Origin: Tepidamorphus sp.
GTDB taxonomy: Bacteria > Pseudomonadota > Alphaproteobacteria > Rhizobiales > Tepidamorphaceae
Length of the DNA: 64,000 nucleotides
Assembly (NCBI GenBank): GCA_028280885.1
Contig: JANQKY010000089.1
Location: forward strand, 1 to 64,000
Direction: 5' to 3'
Translations under genes and position numbers: made by a program
Shown: positions 27,434 to 35,839 of the stretch, piece by piece
How positions within the stretch are numbered: the first letter of the stretch is position 1
Layout of the letters: every line of letters begins with the position of its first letter
Notes under the pieces: generated by a model
The model's database searches: none
Seen by the model: the letters and a program-made list of their open reading frames with translations, nothing else
What the model was told of the DNA's origin: nothing

Positions 27434-28396
27434 TCAGGGCGCGCGAACCGGCTGGAAACGGGCGTCGGGCCGTGATTTCGCGACCGGCATGTTCTCGTCC
27501 CAATAGGGCGGATCGCCGAAATAGCTGGCCAGGTGATCGACGAACACGCGCACCTTGGCCGACAGGTGCCGGCCGGGCGGATAGACCGCATAGGCGCCGA
27601 GCTGCCACCATTCGACATGGGTCAGGATCGGCACCAGCTTGCCCTCTTCGACCGCCTTGTAGATCAGGAAGGTCGGCTGCGAGATGATGCCGAGACCCGA
27701 TTCCGCCGCCGATTGCAGGATCTCGCCGTTATTGGCGATGAGCCGCGCCTTCGGCGTCACCGCATGTTCGCGCCCCGTCTCGTCGAACCAGCTGAAGATC
27801 CGCCGCTCCGGCACGTTGGCGTAGCGCAGATAGGTGTGATTGACGAGATCGTTGGGATGCTGTGGCGCGCCGTGCGCCTTGATGTAGCCCGGGCTGGCGC
27901 AGACGAGATTGCGCACCGGCGCGAGCCGGCGCGCGATCAGGCTGGAATCCTCCAACTCGCCGATCCTGACCGCCAGATCGAAGCCCTCGTTGATCAGGTC
28001 GACCCGGCGGTCATTGACGTCCATCTCGATCGAGACACCCGGGTTCTTGTCCAGGAAGCTGGTGATCGCCGGCATCAGGTGCTGCACGCCGAAGGATTGC
28101 GGCCCGGCGACCTTCAGCCGGCCGGTCAGCGCCCCGTGGACGGCCGCCGCGTTCTGGTCGGCCTCCTCCAGATCCGCCAGGATCCGCGATACCCGCTCAT
28201 AATAGGACTGGCCGGCCTCGGTGAGACTGAGCTGTCGGGTCGTCCGGTTGACGAGACGAACCCCCAGCCGGCCCTCGAGATCCTTGAGCCGCCGGCTGAC
28301 CGCCGATTTGGCCACACCAAGCCGGTCTGCCGCGACACCGATACCGCCCGATTCGGCAACTTGAACGAAGAACTGGATTTCGGACAGCCGCGACAT
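27434..28396 (-). CDS. LysR-family transcriptional regulator
   Basis: 320 residues. The winged helix-turn-helix occupies about 1-60 (FVQVAESGGIGVAADRLGVA, SAVSRRLKDLEGRLGVRLVN), followed by a substrate-binding domain with GPQSFGVQHLMPAITSFL and SGLGIISQPTFLIY. It belongs to the CrgA/DsdC-like large LysR group. It is divergent from the glutathionyl-hydroquinone reductase gene with a 159-base gap, the usual arrangement for a LysR protein controlling its neighbour; effector unknown. Confidence 0.93.
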   Translation of the reverse strand: MSRLSEIQFFVQVAESGGIGVAADRLGVAKSAVSRRLKDLEGRLGVRLVNRTTRQLSLTEAGQSYYERVSRILADLEEADQNAAAVHGALTGRLKVAGPQSFGVQHLMPAITSFLDKNPGVSIEMDVNDRRVDLINEGFDLAVRIGELEDSSLIARRLAPVRNLVCASPGYIKAHGAPQHPNDLVNHTYLRYANVPERRIFSWFDETGREHAVTPKARLIANNGEILQSAAESGLGIISQPTFLIYKAVEEGKLVPILTHVEWWQLGAYAVYPPGRHLSAKVRVFVDHLASYFGDPPYWDENMPVAKSRPDARFQPVRAP

Positions 28397-28555
28397 TGTT
28401 CTCCTGGCGGCAACAATACTATCCCGTACGTTATACCTTTCCTTTCCTCAGGCAACCGCTACCTTTTGCGCAGAGACAGGCGGCGCCTGGGCAGCCTGGC
28501 CCGGGCGGCTTGCACGGCCGCATAGGCCGGCACACACGGAAGATGGAGACACATC

Positions 28556-29539
28556 GTGGGACAGCTATACGAGGGACGCTGGCGGGACGAAGCGCCGAAA
28601 TCGGCGACGGCGGACGGCGGCAAGTTCCTCCGGCCGAACTCCCAGTACAGGAACTGGATCACCGCCGACGGCGCGGCCGGCTTAAGCGGCGAATGCGGCT
28701 TCAAGGCCGAGGCCGGGCGCTATCACATCTACTATTCGCTGGCCTGCCCCTGGGCCCACCGCACCCTGATCATCCGCCGGCTCAAGGGCCTGGAGGCGAT
28801 GATCAGCGTATCCGGGGTCGACGCGGACATGATGGACGAGGGCTGGGTGTTCGGCGCCGAGAACCCCGACCCGCTGTTCGGCAAGCAGCGGCTCTACGAG
28901 GTCTACCAAGAGGCCGATCCTGACTATACCGGCCGCGTCACCGTCCCGGTCCTGTGGGACAAGGCGCGCAACACGATCGTTTCCAACGAATCCTCGGAAA
29001 TCATCCGCATGCTGAATTCCGCCTTCGACGGGATCGGCGCCCACGTCGCAGTCGATTTCTACCCGCAGGCCCTGCGCGCCGAGATCGACGAGATCAACGC
29101 GGTCGTCTACGACACGGTCAATAACGGCGTCTACAAGTCCGGCTTCGCCCGCTCGCAAGGCGCCTATGAGGACGCCGTCACCGCGCTGTTCAAGACGCTG
29201 GACATGCTGGAGGGCCGCCTCGCCCGCCACCGCTATCTCGTCGGCGACACGGTCACCGAGGCCGACTGGCGGCTGTTCACGACGCTGATCCGCTTCGACG
29301 CGGTCTATGTCGGCCACTTCAAGTGCAACATCCGGCGCATCGACGACTATCCCAACCTGTCGAACTATCTGCGCGACCTCTACCAGATGCCGGGCATCGC
29401 CGAGACGGTCGATATCGGCTTCATCAAGCGCCACTATTATTTCAGCCACCGGTCGGTCAATCCGCTCGGCATCGTCCCGGTCGGGCCGGCGCTCGACTTC
29501 GACCGGCCGCATGACAGGGGTGGGCTGAAGGCGGCCTGA
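28556..29539 (+). CDS. Glutathionyl-hydroquinone reductase (Xi-class GST, YqjG/ECM4-like)
   Basis: 327 residues. The N-terminal thioredoxin-like domain has the catalytic Cys in LACPWAHR (Cys64), a hallmark of the Xi class that reduces glutathionyl-hydroquinones. The C-terminal all-helical domain contains YKSGFARSQGAYEDAV, LVGDTVTEADWRLFTTLIRFD and YPNLSNYLRDLYQ. Length matches the family. GTG start with GGAAGATGGAG upstream. It is divergent from the LysR gene, which probably regulates it. Confidence 0.93.
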   Translation: MGQLYEGRWRDEAPKSATADGGKFLRPNSQYRNWITADGAAGLSGECGFKAEAGRYHIYYSLACPWAHRTLIIRRLKGLEAMISVSGVDADMMDEGWVFGAENPDPLFGKQRLYEVYQEADPDYTGRVTVPVLWDKARNTIVSNESSEIIRMLNSAFDGIGAHVAVDFYPQALRAEIDEINAVVYDTVNNGVYKSGFARSQGAYEDAVTALFKTLDMLEGRLARHRYLVGDTVTEADWRLFTTLIRFDAVYVGHFKCNIRRIDDYPNLSNYLRDLYQMPGIAETVDIGFIKRHYYFSHRSVNPLGIVPVGPALDFDRPHDRGGLKAA

Positions 29540-29547
29540 CCGGCTCC

Positions 29548-30003
29548 CTACCAGTCCTCGGCCGGCGCGGCGCCCTCGAAGATCTCGGCAAGCCTGCGCC
29601 GCGTGCCCGGCGACGTGCCCTCCGGCAGGTCGGTAAGGGCAAAGAACCCGGTTTCCCGGATCTCGGCGTTCGGCTTCGGCGCGCCGTCCTGATGCCACCG
29701 GTCGGCGACGAAGACCAGCACATGGTCGCCGGGAAAGCGCTTGTTGTTGGAAAACAGCCCGTGCAGCCGCGGCTCGCCGAGCAGCGACACGTTGGCCTCC
29801 TCGGCCAGCTCGCGGTCAAGCGCTGCCCGCACGGTTTCGCCACGCTCGACGCCGCCGCCGGGCAGATACCATCCCGCCACATAGGAATGGCGCACCAGCA
29901 ACACGCCGTCGGGCCCGGCCACCACGCCGCGCACCCCAAGCGTCAACCCGCGGCTCAGCCGCAGAAAGGGGCGGACCAGCGCCGACGTCAGAACCGACCG
30001 CAT
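29548..30003 (-). CDS. NUDIX hydrolase
   Basis: 151 residues with one NUDIX domain; the box GGGVERGETVRAALDRELAE is followed by EANV (canonical G-x5-E-x7-REUxEE pattern, with D in place of the R). A hydrophobic-basic N-terminus (SALVRPFLRLSRGLTLGV) precedes it. Substrate not predictable. It converges with the GST gene, with only 8 bases between the stops. Confidence 0.9.
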   Translation of the reverse strand: MRSVLTSALVRPFLRLSRGLTLGVRGVVAGPDGVLLVRHSYVAGWYLPGGGVERGETVRAALDRELAEEANVSLLGEPRLHGLFSNNKRFPGDHVLVFVADRWHQDGAPKPNAEIRETGFFALTDLPEGTSPGTRRRLAEIFEGAAPAEDW

Positions 30004-30223
30004 GAACGTCCTTTCGTATTGCCGCCACGAGGCATCCGCACCCTCACGCTACGCCCGCACTGTAGAGCACGCGCCCATTTTAGAGCACCCGGCCCGCCTC
30101 GCCATGCACTCCACGCAGATCAGATTTACCCGAAGACGGCTTACACGAAGGGAGCAGGCTCCCTATATCCGGATTGCGTATCGACGCCGCTGGTTTCGGC
30201 GGCGGTTTTGTATGGAGGACACG

Positions 30224-30328
30224 ATGTTCCGGCATCTCTTCAAGAGCCGCAAGTATCATTGGCGTCCGGCAATCGACCTTCGGGACCGCCGGATCGCGGA
30301 AGCGCTGTCGACCTTCCCGTATAATTGA
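30224..30328 (+). CDS. Possible 34-residue basic small protein
   Basis: A short frame starting ATGTTCCGG with a strong Shine-Dalgarno (GGAGG, 5 bases before the ATG) and ending TAT AAT TGA. The product (MFRHLFKSRKYHWRPAIDLR...) is basic and aromatic, with no membrane segment or known domain. An in-frame ATG four codons upstream is also possible. The support is the ribosome site only, so it may be spurious. It lies between two unrelated genes. Confidence 0.4.
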   Translation: MFRHLFKSRKYHWRPAIDLRDRRIAEALSTFPYN

Positions 30329-30405
30329 CCCAGTACAAGTGACGGGGCCGCCCCGCTCAAACCGATGACTGGCTAACGTCGCCCGCCTCCGCTAGAAGGC
30401 GGGCG

Positions 30406-31320
30406 ATGTTCGTTGTGGCCCATCTCTCCGATCCGCATATTCCGCCCGATGCCCCGCCGGGCGTGCGCGACCTCCTGTCGAAACGCATCATCGGCTGGGC
30501 GAACTGGCAGCGCGGCCGCAAGCATGTCCATCGCCGCCCGATCCTCGATGCCCTGACGGCCGCCATAGGTGCGCAGGATCCCGACCACATCGCGGTCACC
30601 GGCGACCTTGCGATCGTCTCCACGCAAGCCGAATGGACCGCCGGCCGCGCCTGGCTCGATCGCCTTGCCGGCCCTAAGGCCCTGTCGCTGATACCCGGCA
30701 ATCACGATGCGTATGTGCGCGGCGCCCTGGCCGGGGCGCTCGCGGCCTGGGATCCCTATCTGCGCGGCGATGGCGAGGATGCCGCCGGGGCGCCGCACTT
30801 CCCCTATCTGCGCCGGCGCGGGCCGGTCGCGATCATCGGCTGTTCCTCGGCCGTCGCGACGCCGCCCTTCATGGCGACCGGCCGGCTCGGTCCGGACCAG
30901 GTGCGCGCGCTTGACCACATGCTGACCGAAGCGGCCGATGCGGGCCTGTTCCGCGTCGTGCTGATCCATCACCCGCCGCTGGCCTTTCCCGGCGATGCCT
31001 ATCGGCGCCTGACCGACCGGGAAGACGTGCAGGCGGTTCTCGCCGCGCGCGGCGCCGAACTGGTCCTGCACGGCCACGAGCACACCGCGTCGCTTGGCTG
31101 GACGTCGGGGCCGGTTCATCCCGTGCCGGTGATCGGCGTTCCCTCCGCCTCGGCCAAGGCGCATGGCCACAGGCCGGCGGCCGGCTACAATCTCTACGAG
31201 ATCACCGGCGATCCGGGAGGCTGGGACTGCACGATGCGGCGGTTCGGCCTGCAGGCGGATGGCTTCGCCGAAACGGAAACACAAGAGCTGTATCGGTCCG
31301 GAAAGCCCGAGGCCTTTTGA
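30406..31320 (+). CDS. Metallophosphoesterase
   Basis: 304-residue calcineurin-like phosphoesterase. Metal ligands are visible as LSDPHI (D-x-H), VTGDLA, GNHD and the C-terminal LIHHPP and LHGHEH. Class III cyclic-nucleotide phosphodiesterase-like proteins of this size are common in alphaproteobacteria; substrate unknown. Stands alone, convergent with the following hypothetical gene. Confidence 0.93.
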   Translation: MFVVAHLSDPHIPPDAPPGVRDLLSKRIIGWANWQRGRKHVHRRPILDALTAAIGAQDPDHIAVTGDLAIVSTQAEWTAGRAWLDRLAGPKALSLIPGNHDAYVRGALAGALAAWDPYLRGDGEDAAGAPHFPYLRRRGPVAIIGCSSAVATPPFMATGRLGPDQVRALDHMLTEAADAGLFRVVLIHHPPLAFPGDAYRRLTDREDVQAVLAARGAELVLHGHEHTASLGWTSGPVHPVPVIGVPSASAKAHGHRPAAGYNLYEITGDPGGWDCTMRRFGLQADGFAETETQELYRSGKPEAF

Positions 31321-31329
31321 GTATCGGGG

Positions 31330-31983
31330 CTACGGCAATGTCACGATAATGCCGGCGGCGAACAGCGCCGCTGCCCCGACAAGGACACCAAACAGGAAGA
31401 CGAGGAACGCGCGCCAGAAGCCGCCGCGCCTGCGTTCGGCAACCGGTGCCTCCGCTTCCGCAATGGTGTCGGGCTCGGCTTCGGGCGAACCCGCCTGCTG
31501 GCGGTCGCTATCGGTTTCGAGCGCCCGCTCCCGCTCCAGCAGCCGGTGCGCCACATAATCGGTGACCCGCGCCGCCGTCTCCTCAAGGCTGGTCGATTCC
31601 AGGATCACCTGGCGCCCGTAGCGGGTGTCCTTGACGAAGCGATAGGTCCGCTTGTCCCGCCCCATCACGACATGGGCGAGCACATCGATCCACAGCCGCG
31701 GCGGTGTCGTCGGCGTCAAGGCGCATTCCAGAAGATCGGTCTCGGCGTCGATCTCGTCATAGACGTCGCTGAGCGCGTCCTGCAGCAGCTCGAGCCGCGC
31801 AAGCTCCGCCTCGCGCAGATCGACGATCACATCCGACCGGTCCACCTCCTGCTGGCGCGCCTTGCGCAGCGCATCGCGCAGCGTATAGGGCTTTGGCCCC
31901 CTGGGCTGCGTCGCGGCCCGGACAGCATCCGATGTGTCGGGCTCGTCCTCCGCAGGTGCATCGACGATACGGTCTTCGGACAT
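31330..31983 (-). CDS. Conserved hypothetical membrane-anchored protein
   Basis: 217 residues I do not recognise as a named family. A charged N-terminal half (TLRDALRKARQQEVDRSDVIVDLREAE, probably helical) is followed by a compact middle (RLWIDVLAHVVMGRDKRTYRFVKDTRYG), an acidic linker and a C-terminal hydrophobic helix (about 193-215). The layout suggests a cytoplasmic domain tethered by a C-terminal anchor. GC and codon use match the neighbours. Confidence 0.75.
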   Translation of the reverse strand: MSEDRIVDAPAEDEPDTSDAVRAATQPRGPKPYTLRDALRKARQQEVDRSDVIVDLREAELARLELLQDALSDVYDEIDAETDLLECALTPTTPPRLWIDVLAHVVMGRDKRTYRFVKDTRYGRQVILESTSLEETAARVTDYVAHRLLERERALETDSDRQQAGSPEAEPDTIAEAEAPVAERRRGGFWRAFLVFLFGVLVGAAALFAAGIIVTLP

Positions 31984-32162
31984 GATCCTTCGCTTCGGTC
32001 GGGGCCGCTGATTAACGGTCAGTTTACCATGCTTTCAAGCGAAAACGAGACGATCCCTTCGGATATCCTTAACCGGCGTTACACGCCGGGCTCGGTGGCG
32101 GGTCCGGTAACGGGCTTGGAGGTGGGTTTTCTGGCCCGCCAATCGCCGCTATGGTCGCGGCC

Positions 32163-32639
32163 ATGACAGACACCCTTCCAGACAGCGCCCGCAAGGTGGC
32201 CGATGCCGCCACGGCCGCGGGCCTCGACATCTCGGTCGCCGAGATGCCGCAATCGACCCGCACCGCCGGGGACGCCGCATCCGCCTGCGGCTGCGAAGTG
32301 GCGCAGATCGTCAAGTCGCTGGTCTTCGTCGGCGCCGACAGCGGCCGGCCCTATCTGCTGCTCGTCTCCGGCGAGAACCGGGTCGACGAAACGGCGATCG
32401 CCGCCGAACTCGGCGAGACGCTCGACCGGCCGAACGGCCGGACGGTGCGCGATCTCACCGGCTATGCGATCGGCGGCATTCCGCCGATCGGTCACGCGCA
32501 GCCGATCGAGACGGTGATCGACCTGCGGCTGCTCGATTTCGAGACGGTCTGGGCCGCCGCCGGCACGCCCCGCTGCGTGTTTTCGGTCGACCCGAAGGCG
32601 CTGGCGGAGGCCGCAGGCGCGCGCCGCTATCGGTTCTGA
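32163..32639 (+). CDS. YbaK/EbsC-type aminoacyl-tRNA deacylase domain protein
   Basis: 158 residues of the YbaK/ProX editing family, which hydrolyse mischarged aminoacyl-tRNAs. The core is visible in QIVKSLVFVG, PYLLLVSGENRVDE, and GYAIGGIPPIGH followed by CVFSVDPKAL. I use the ATG at MTDTLPDS rather than one four codons earlier. The exact substrate (Cys-tRNA(Pro) or another) cannot be decided here. Confidence 0.9.
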   Translation: MTDTLPDSARKVADAATAAGLDISVAEMPQSTRTAGDAASACGCEVAQIVKSLVFVGADSGRPYLLLVSGENRVDETAIAAELGETLDRPNGRTVRDLTGYAIGGIPPIGHAQPIETVIDLRLLDFETVWAAAGTPRCVFSVDPKALAEAAGARRYRF

Positions 32640-32665
32640 CCGCGCCTGGCAGGTTACCTCCCCGC

Positions 32666-32983
32666 TTACTTCATCGCGTTTTCGAAGGCCGTCAGCAGCG
32701 CCGTCGACGGATCATCCAGGCACATGCTGAGAACTTTGTCCGTCAGGTCGCCCTTTTCGGCATCGTTCATCGCGGTGGCGCCGGCCTTACCGTCCATGTA
32801 GCCGGTATAGTAGATGAGGCCGAATTCGCGCTCCTGGTCGGGCAGGCCGAGCAGGTCGCGGCAGGAGAACTCGGCGATCGTGATGCTGTCGGGGGACATC
32901 GCCTGGCTGTCGGCGAGCGCCGGCGCGGCGAAGGCGGCGGTGCCGGCGACGCAGAAGGCGGCGGCAAGGGTGCGGATAGTCAT
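32666..32983 (-). CDS. HdeA/HdeB-like secreted protein
   Basis: 105 residues. A signal peptide (about 1-24, ending PALAD) precedes a mature domain of about 80 residues with SITIAEFSCRDLL and LSMCLDDP. The two mature cysteines fit the single disulfide of the HdeA/HdeB acid-chaperone fold. Role in acid protection is inferred from the family. The ATG is followed by the secretion signal; no upstream extension makes sense. Confidence 0.82.
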   Translation of the reverse strand: MTIRTLAAAFCVAGTAAFAAPALADSQAMSPDSITIAEFSCRDLLGLPDQEREFGLIYYTGYMDGKAGATAMNDAEKGDLTDKVLSMCLDDPSTALLTAFENAMK

Positions 32984-33021
32984 GGTCAAACTCCAGTCGT
33001 CTGTATCGGTTCGTCGTGCGT

Positions 33022-33060
33022 GGCGGGTGCGGGCGGCGGGTGCGGGCGGCGGGTGCGGGC
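33022..33060. repeat. Three perfect 13-bp tandem repeats
   Basis: GGCGGGTGCGGGC occurs three times head to tail, exactly, in the gap between the HdeA-like and glycine-zipper genes. Confidence 0.85.
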
Positions 33061-33069
33061 CCAGGGCCG

Positions 33070-33420
33070 TCAGTAGACCCGGCCGGACATGCATTGCGTG
33101 AAGGCGCGGTCGTAGATTGCCCGGTGCTTGCGCGAATTGGCGTCCGCGCCGGCGACGGCGCCGATCCCCGCGCCGATGATCGCCCCGGTGCCCGCGCCCT
33201 TCTTGCCGCCGACGATGCCGCCGAACACCGCCCCGCCGATCGCGCCGGCTGCTCCGCCGGCAAAGGCGCCGACCGGCGCGGGCGGTGCATAGTCGTGCGA
33301 CATGCGCGCCGCATAGCGGCTGCAATAGCCGTAGGACGCTGCCTGCGCCGGCACGCTCGCAGCGACGATCGTCGCAAGCGCGGCCAGCACCGACAGGCCG
33401 AAACCCGTGGTCGTCCTCAT
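33070..33420 (-). CDS. Glycine-zipper secreted small protein
   Basis: 116 residues with a signal peptide (about 1-27, ending AQAAS). The mature protein has a glycine-zipper stretch (about 50-92: GAFAGGAAGAIGGAVFGGIV and GAGTGAIIGAGIGAVAG), which would form two close-packed membrane helices. There is one N-terminal and one C-terminal Cys outside it. Probably an outer-membrane or periplasmic protein. Same strand as the HdeA-like gene. Confidence 0.8.
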   Translation of the reverse strand: MRTTTGFGLSVLAALATIVAASVPAQAASYGYCSRYAARMSHDYAPPAPVGAFAGGAAGAIGGAVFGGIVGGKKGAGTGAIIGAGIGAVAGADANSRKHRAIYDRAFTQCMSGRVY

Positions 33421-33510
33421 CTGCCAATTCCTCCCTCAGTCGAATCGCATTGTCCGAAATCAGGATGCGATTAGGTCACGAGGATGACGCCGCGCCAACA
33501 GCAAAACCAA

Positions 33511-33538
33511 AAAACCCGCGGCGTTTGCCGCGGGTTTT
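33511..33538 (-). terminator. Intrinsic terminator of cbtBA
   Basis: Perfect 12-bp stem AAAACCCGCGGC/GCCGCGGGTTTT with loop GTTT. Reading from cbtA on the minus strand it is followed by a T-rich run (TTTTTTGG). It begins 28 bases beyond the cbtA stop. Confidence 0.85.
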
Positions 33539-33565
33539 GAAGACCTTGACGCCTGCCGGCGCCCG

Positions 33566-34240
33566 TTAAGCCGGCTTCATCCGCGAAATCGCATATCCGG
33601 CGATCGCCGCCGGCACGATCCAGATCAGCGCCTGCACGACGAGCGAGCGCGCGGCGAACTCGGCCGCCAGCTCCGCCGGCACCATGCTTTCCATCACCGC
33701 GGCATGCGGCGCGCCGATGACATGCGGAAGGACGATCAGCACGATGCCGGCGCCGACCCAGACGGCGGAGCGGCCGAGGAAGATCGCCGCGATGCCGAGC
33801 GCGGTCGCCACCGCCGTGCCGATCCACCAGACCTGCCGGGCCTCGAGCGCCGCAGCCGAGGCGCCTGGCAGTTCCGGCGCAAGCCCCATCGCCGGCGCGA
33901 GCCCGGTCGCGAAGAAGCCGGCGACCGCCCAGGGAACGATGCTTCGGGCGGTGATCTCGGCGCCCTTGGCGAACATTGCCGCAAGCAGCATCCAGGTGTA
34001 GCCGACCGCGATCAGCACGGTTGCCACGATGGTCATGAGGCCGCGCATGCCGCCCTCCTCGCCGCCATGCGCCTCGCCGCTGTGGACCAGCAGGAACTGC
34101 GCCGCGCTGGCGACGTCCTTTGCCTCGAATTCCTCCGCGTGAAGGATGAGCGGCGTCGTCATGACGGCCTCGACGCCGCCCACGATGATGCCCCCGGCGA
34201 TGCCTCCGATGAGGCCGCCGGCCAGAATTCTGGTCAACAT
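33566..34240 (-). CDS. cbtA: Cobalt transporter subunit CbtA
   Basis: 224-residue inner-membrane protein with about five hydrophobic helices, starting MLTRILAGGLIGGIAGGIIV, followed by a His/Glu-rich periplasmic loop (HAEEFEAKD, HSGEAHGGEEGG) and PELPGASAAALEARQVWW. These are features of CbtA, the predicted B12-regulated cobalt importer. It lies 24 bases downstream of cbtB and is followed by a terminator. A B12 riboswitch precedes the pair. Confidence 0.93.
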   Translation of the reverse strand: MLTRILAGGLIGGIAGGIIVGGVEAVMTTPLILHAEEFEAKDVASAAQFLLVHSGEAHGGEEGGMRGLMTIVATVLIAVGYTWMLLAAMFAKGAEITARSIVPWAVAGFFATGLAPAMGLAPELPGASAAALEARQVWWIGTAVATALGIAAIFLGRSAVWVGAGIVLIVLPHVIGAPHAAVMESMVPAELAAEFAARSLVVQALIWIVPAAIAGYAISRMKPA

Positions 34241-34264
34241 GATGGTGTTCCTGTCTGCCTGCGC

Positions 34265-34438
34265 CTAGTGGCAGGGGAAGGACATGGCGTGCCGCGCGTC
34301 ATGGGCGGCATCATGCAGCGCCTGCGGCGCGGCGAAGCCCGTTCCGAAGACCAGAAAGGCCCCCATCACGAACACGAGCGCGGCAAGGCCGAGCCTGGAG
34401 GATACGGAGGCGGAGCTGGAAACTGTCGCTGTCGTCAT
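34265..34438 (-). CDS. cbtB: Cobalt transporter subunit CbtB
   Basis: 57-residue protein with one membrane helix (about 16-36) and the metal-binding C-terminus HDAAHDARHAMSFPCH, typical of CbtB. The ATG follows AAGGGACAAGACG. It is first in the cbtBA transcript under the cobalamin riboswitch. It is easy to miss because of its size. Confidence 0.92.
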   Translation of the reverse strand: MTTATVSSSASVSSRLGLAALVFVMGAFLVFGTGFAAPQALHDAAHDARHAMSFPCH

Positions 34439-34852
34439 CGTCTTGTCCCTTCTGCCGCTCGTCCCGGCGGCATCCTGATTGGTCCCACGAACCGGCAGGT
34501 CTCCTGGCTTGCGCCTCGCATACCGCTCTCTCCCTTCCCGGCTCGGACAAGCCAGTGGATCGATCGAGACCGGTACAGGGCCGTGACCATGGGGGTCGCG
34601 ACCCTGGCGCCTACAGTTGCGGGGACAGCCGCGGACTTCGGATTCCGTTATGCGGAAAGCCCGGCACCGCGTTCCCTCTTCGCCCTTTCGGGACCGGATC
34701 GGGTGCGACAGTACACGGTCAATCCCGTCCGCGTCGAGAGCAATTGCGACGCCCTGCGTCCTGAAGTCGACGGCGCGGGCGCGCCGGCCATCAGGTTTCC
34801 CGATAACTTTTCCGCTGCCGCGACCCGGCAAGCCGTGCTAGCGATTTCGCCA
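34439..34852. other. Divergent regulatory region between cbtB and cobD
   Basis: 414 bases without a gene. Most is the minus-strand cobalamin riboswitch. The cobD promoter must lie at the right end, overlapping the start of the riboswitch transcript. Confidence 0.7.
34490..34715 (-). ncRNA. Cobalamin riboswitch (minus strand) controlling cbtBA
   Basis: On the minus strand the conserved elements appear in order: a 5' part with GGTCCCGAAAGGGCGAAGAGGGAA, the core GGCTGTCCCCGCAACTGTAGGC, and the B12 box AAGCCAGGAGACCTGCC at 34494-34510. Between the box and cbtB is a hairpin TGCCGC/GCGGCA (34453-34472) beside the Shine-Dalgarno, a likely expression platform. Ends are approximate. Confidence 0.9.
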
Positions 34853-35839
34853 ATGCACGATTTAGCGATCACCCTCGCCATCCTGTTCGTCGCCCTGTGC
34901 GTGGAGGCGGCTGCCGGCTATCCCGACGCGCTGTTTAAACGTCTGCGCCATCCGGTGGTCTGGATCGGCGCGCTGATCGGCTGGCTCGACCGGACGCTCA
35001 ACCGGGAGGGCGCGCCGGAGCGGATGCGCCGGCTTGGCGGCGTTGCAGCGCTTCTTTTGCTTCTTTGCGGTACCGCATTGCCCGCTCTCGCCCTTCAATG
35101 GCTGGCGATCGCGGCAATGCCGGCGGCCCTGGCCGTCCTCCTCCTCGGCATCGCCGCCTCCAGCCTGTTCGCCCAGCGCAGCCTGTGGAACCATGTCGCA
35201 GCGGTCGCCGAAGGCCTTGAGACGAACGGGCTTGCCGGCGGCCGCGCCGCCCTGCGCCATATCGTCGGCCGCGATCCCGATAGCCTCGACGAGGCGGGCA
35301 TCACGCGCGCGGCGATCGAGAGCCTGGCGGAGAACTTCTCCGACGGCGTCGTCGCCCCGGCGCTGTGGTGCGGCCTGTTCGGGTTGCCGGGAGCGGTCGC
35401 CTACAAGGCGGTCAACACCGCCGATTCGATGATCGGCCACCGCACCGACCGGCATCGCGCCTTCGGCTGGGCGGCGGCCCGGTTCGACGATCTCGTAAAC
35501 CTGCCCGCCTCGCGGCTGTCGGCCGTCTGGATCCTGATCGCCGCATTGCTGATGCGTCTGGATGCGGCAAGCGGCTTAAGGGCGACCAAGCGCGATGCGC
35601 GCCGCCACCGCTCGCCCAATGCCGGCTGGCCGGAAGCGGCCATGGCCGGTGCGCTGCAAATCCGCATCGCCGGTCCGCGCAGCTATTCAGGCGTGCGGCG
35701 GGAGGATCACTGGATGGGCGATGGCCGCGAAGAAATCGGCGCTGCCGATATCCGTGGCGCGCTGGCGCTCTACCGCACCGCCTGCGCCGTGCAGGTCGCG
35801 GCCGTCGCCCTGCTGCTGGCGCTCATCTGGCCATGGTGA
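34853..35839 (+). CDS. cobD: Adenosylcobinamide-phosphate synthase (CobD/CbiB)
   Basis: 328-residue membrane protein joining the aminopropanol arm to adenosylcobyric acid. Family stretches: [73 protein letters not shown] and [15 protein letters not shown]. The ATG at MHDLAITL begins the first helix; the open frame upstream crosses the riboswitch and is not coding. Convergent with cobQ, overlapping it by 17 bases. Threonine-phosphate decarboxylase (CobC), its usual partner, is not here. Confidence 0.94.
   Translation: MHDLAITLAILFVALCVEAAAGYPDALFKRLRHPVVWIGALIGWLDRTLNREGAPERMRRLGGVAALLLLLCGTALPALALQWLAIAAMPAALAVLLLGIAASSLFAQRSLWNHVAAVAEGLETNGLAGGRAALRHIVGRDPDSLDEAGITRAAIESLAENFSDGVVAPALWCGLFGLPGAVAYKAVNTADSMIGHRTDRHRAFGWAAARFDDLVNLPASRLSAVWILIAALLMRLDAASGLRATKRDARRHRSPNAGWPEAAMAGALQIRIAGPRSYSGVRREDHWMGDGREEIGAADIRGALALYRTACAVQVAAVALLLALIWPW

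Noticed and set aside
33704..34852. Open frame continuing upstream of cobD through the riboswitch and cbtA
   Set aside because: It is antisense to cbtAB and runs across the conserved B12 riboswitch; only the part from 34853 resembles CobD.
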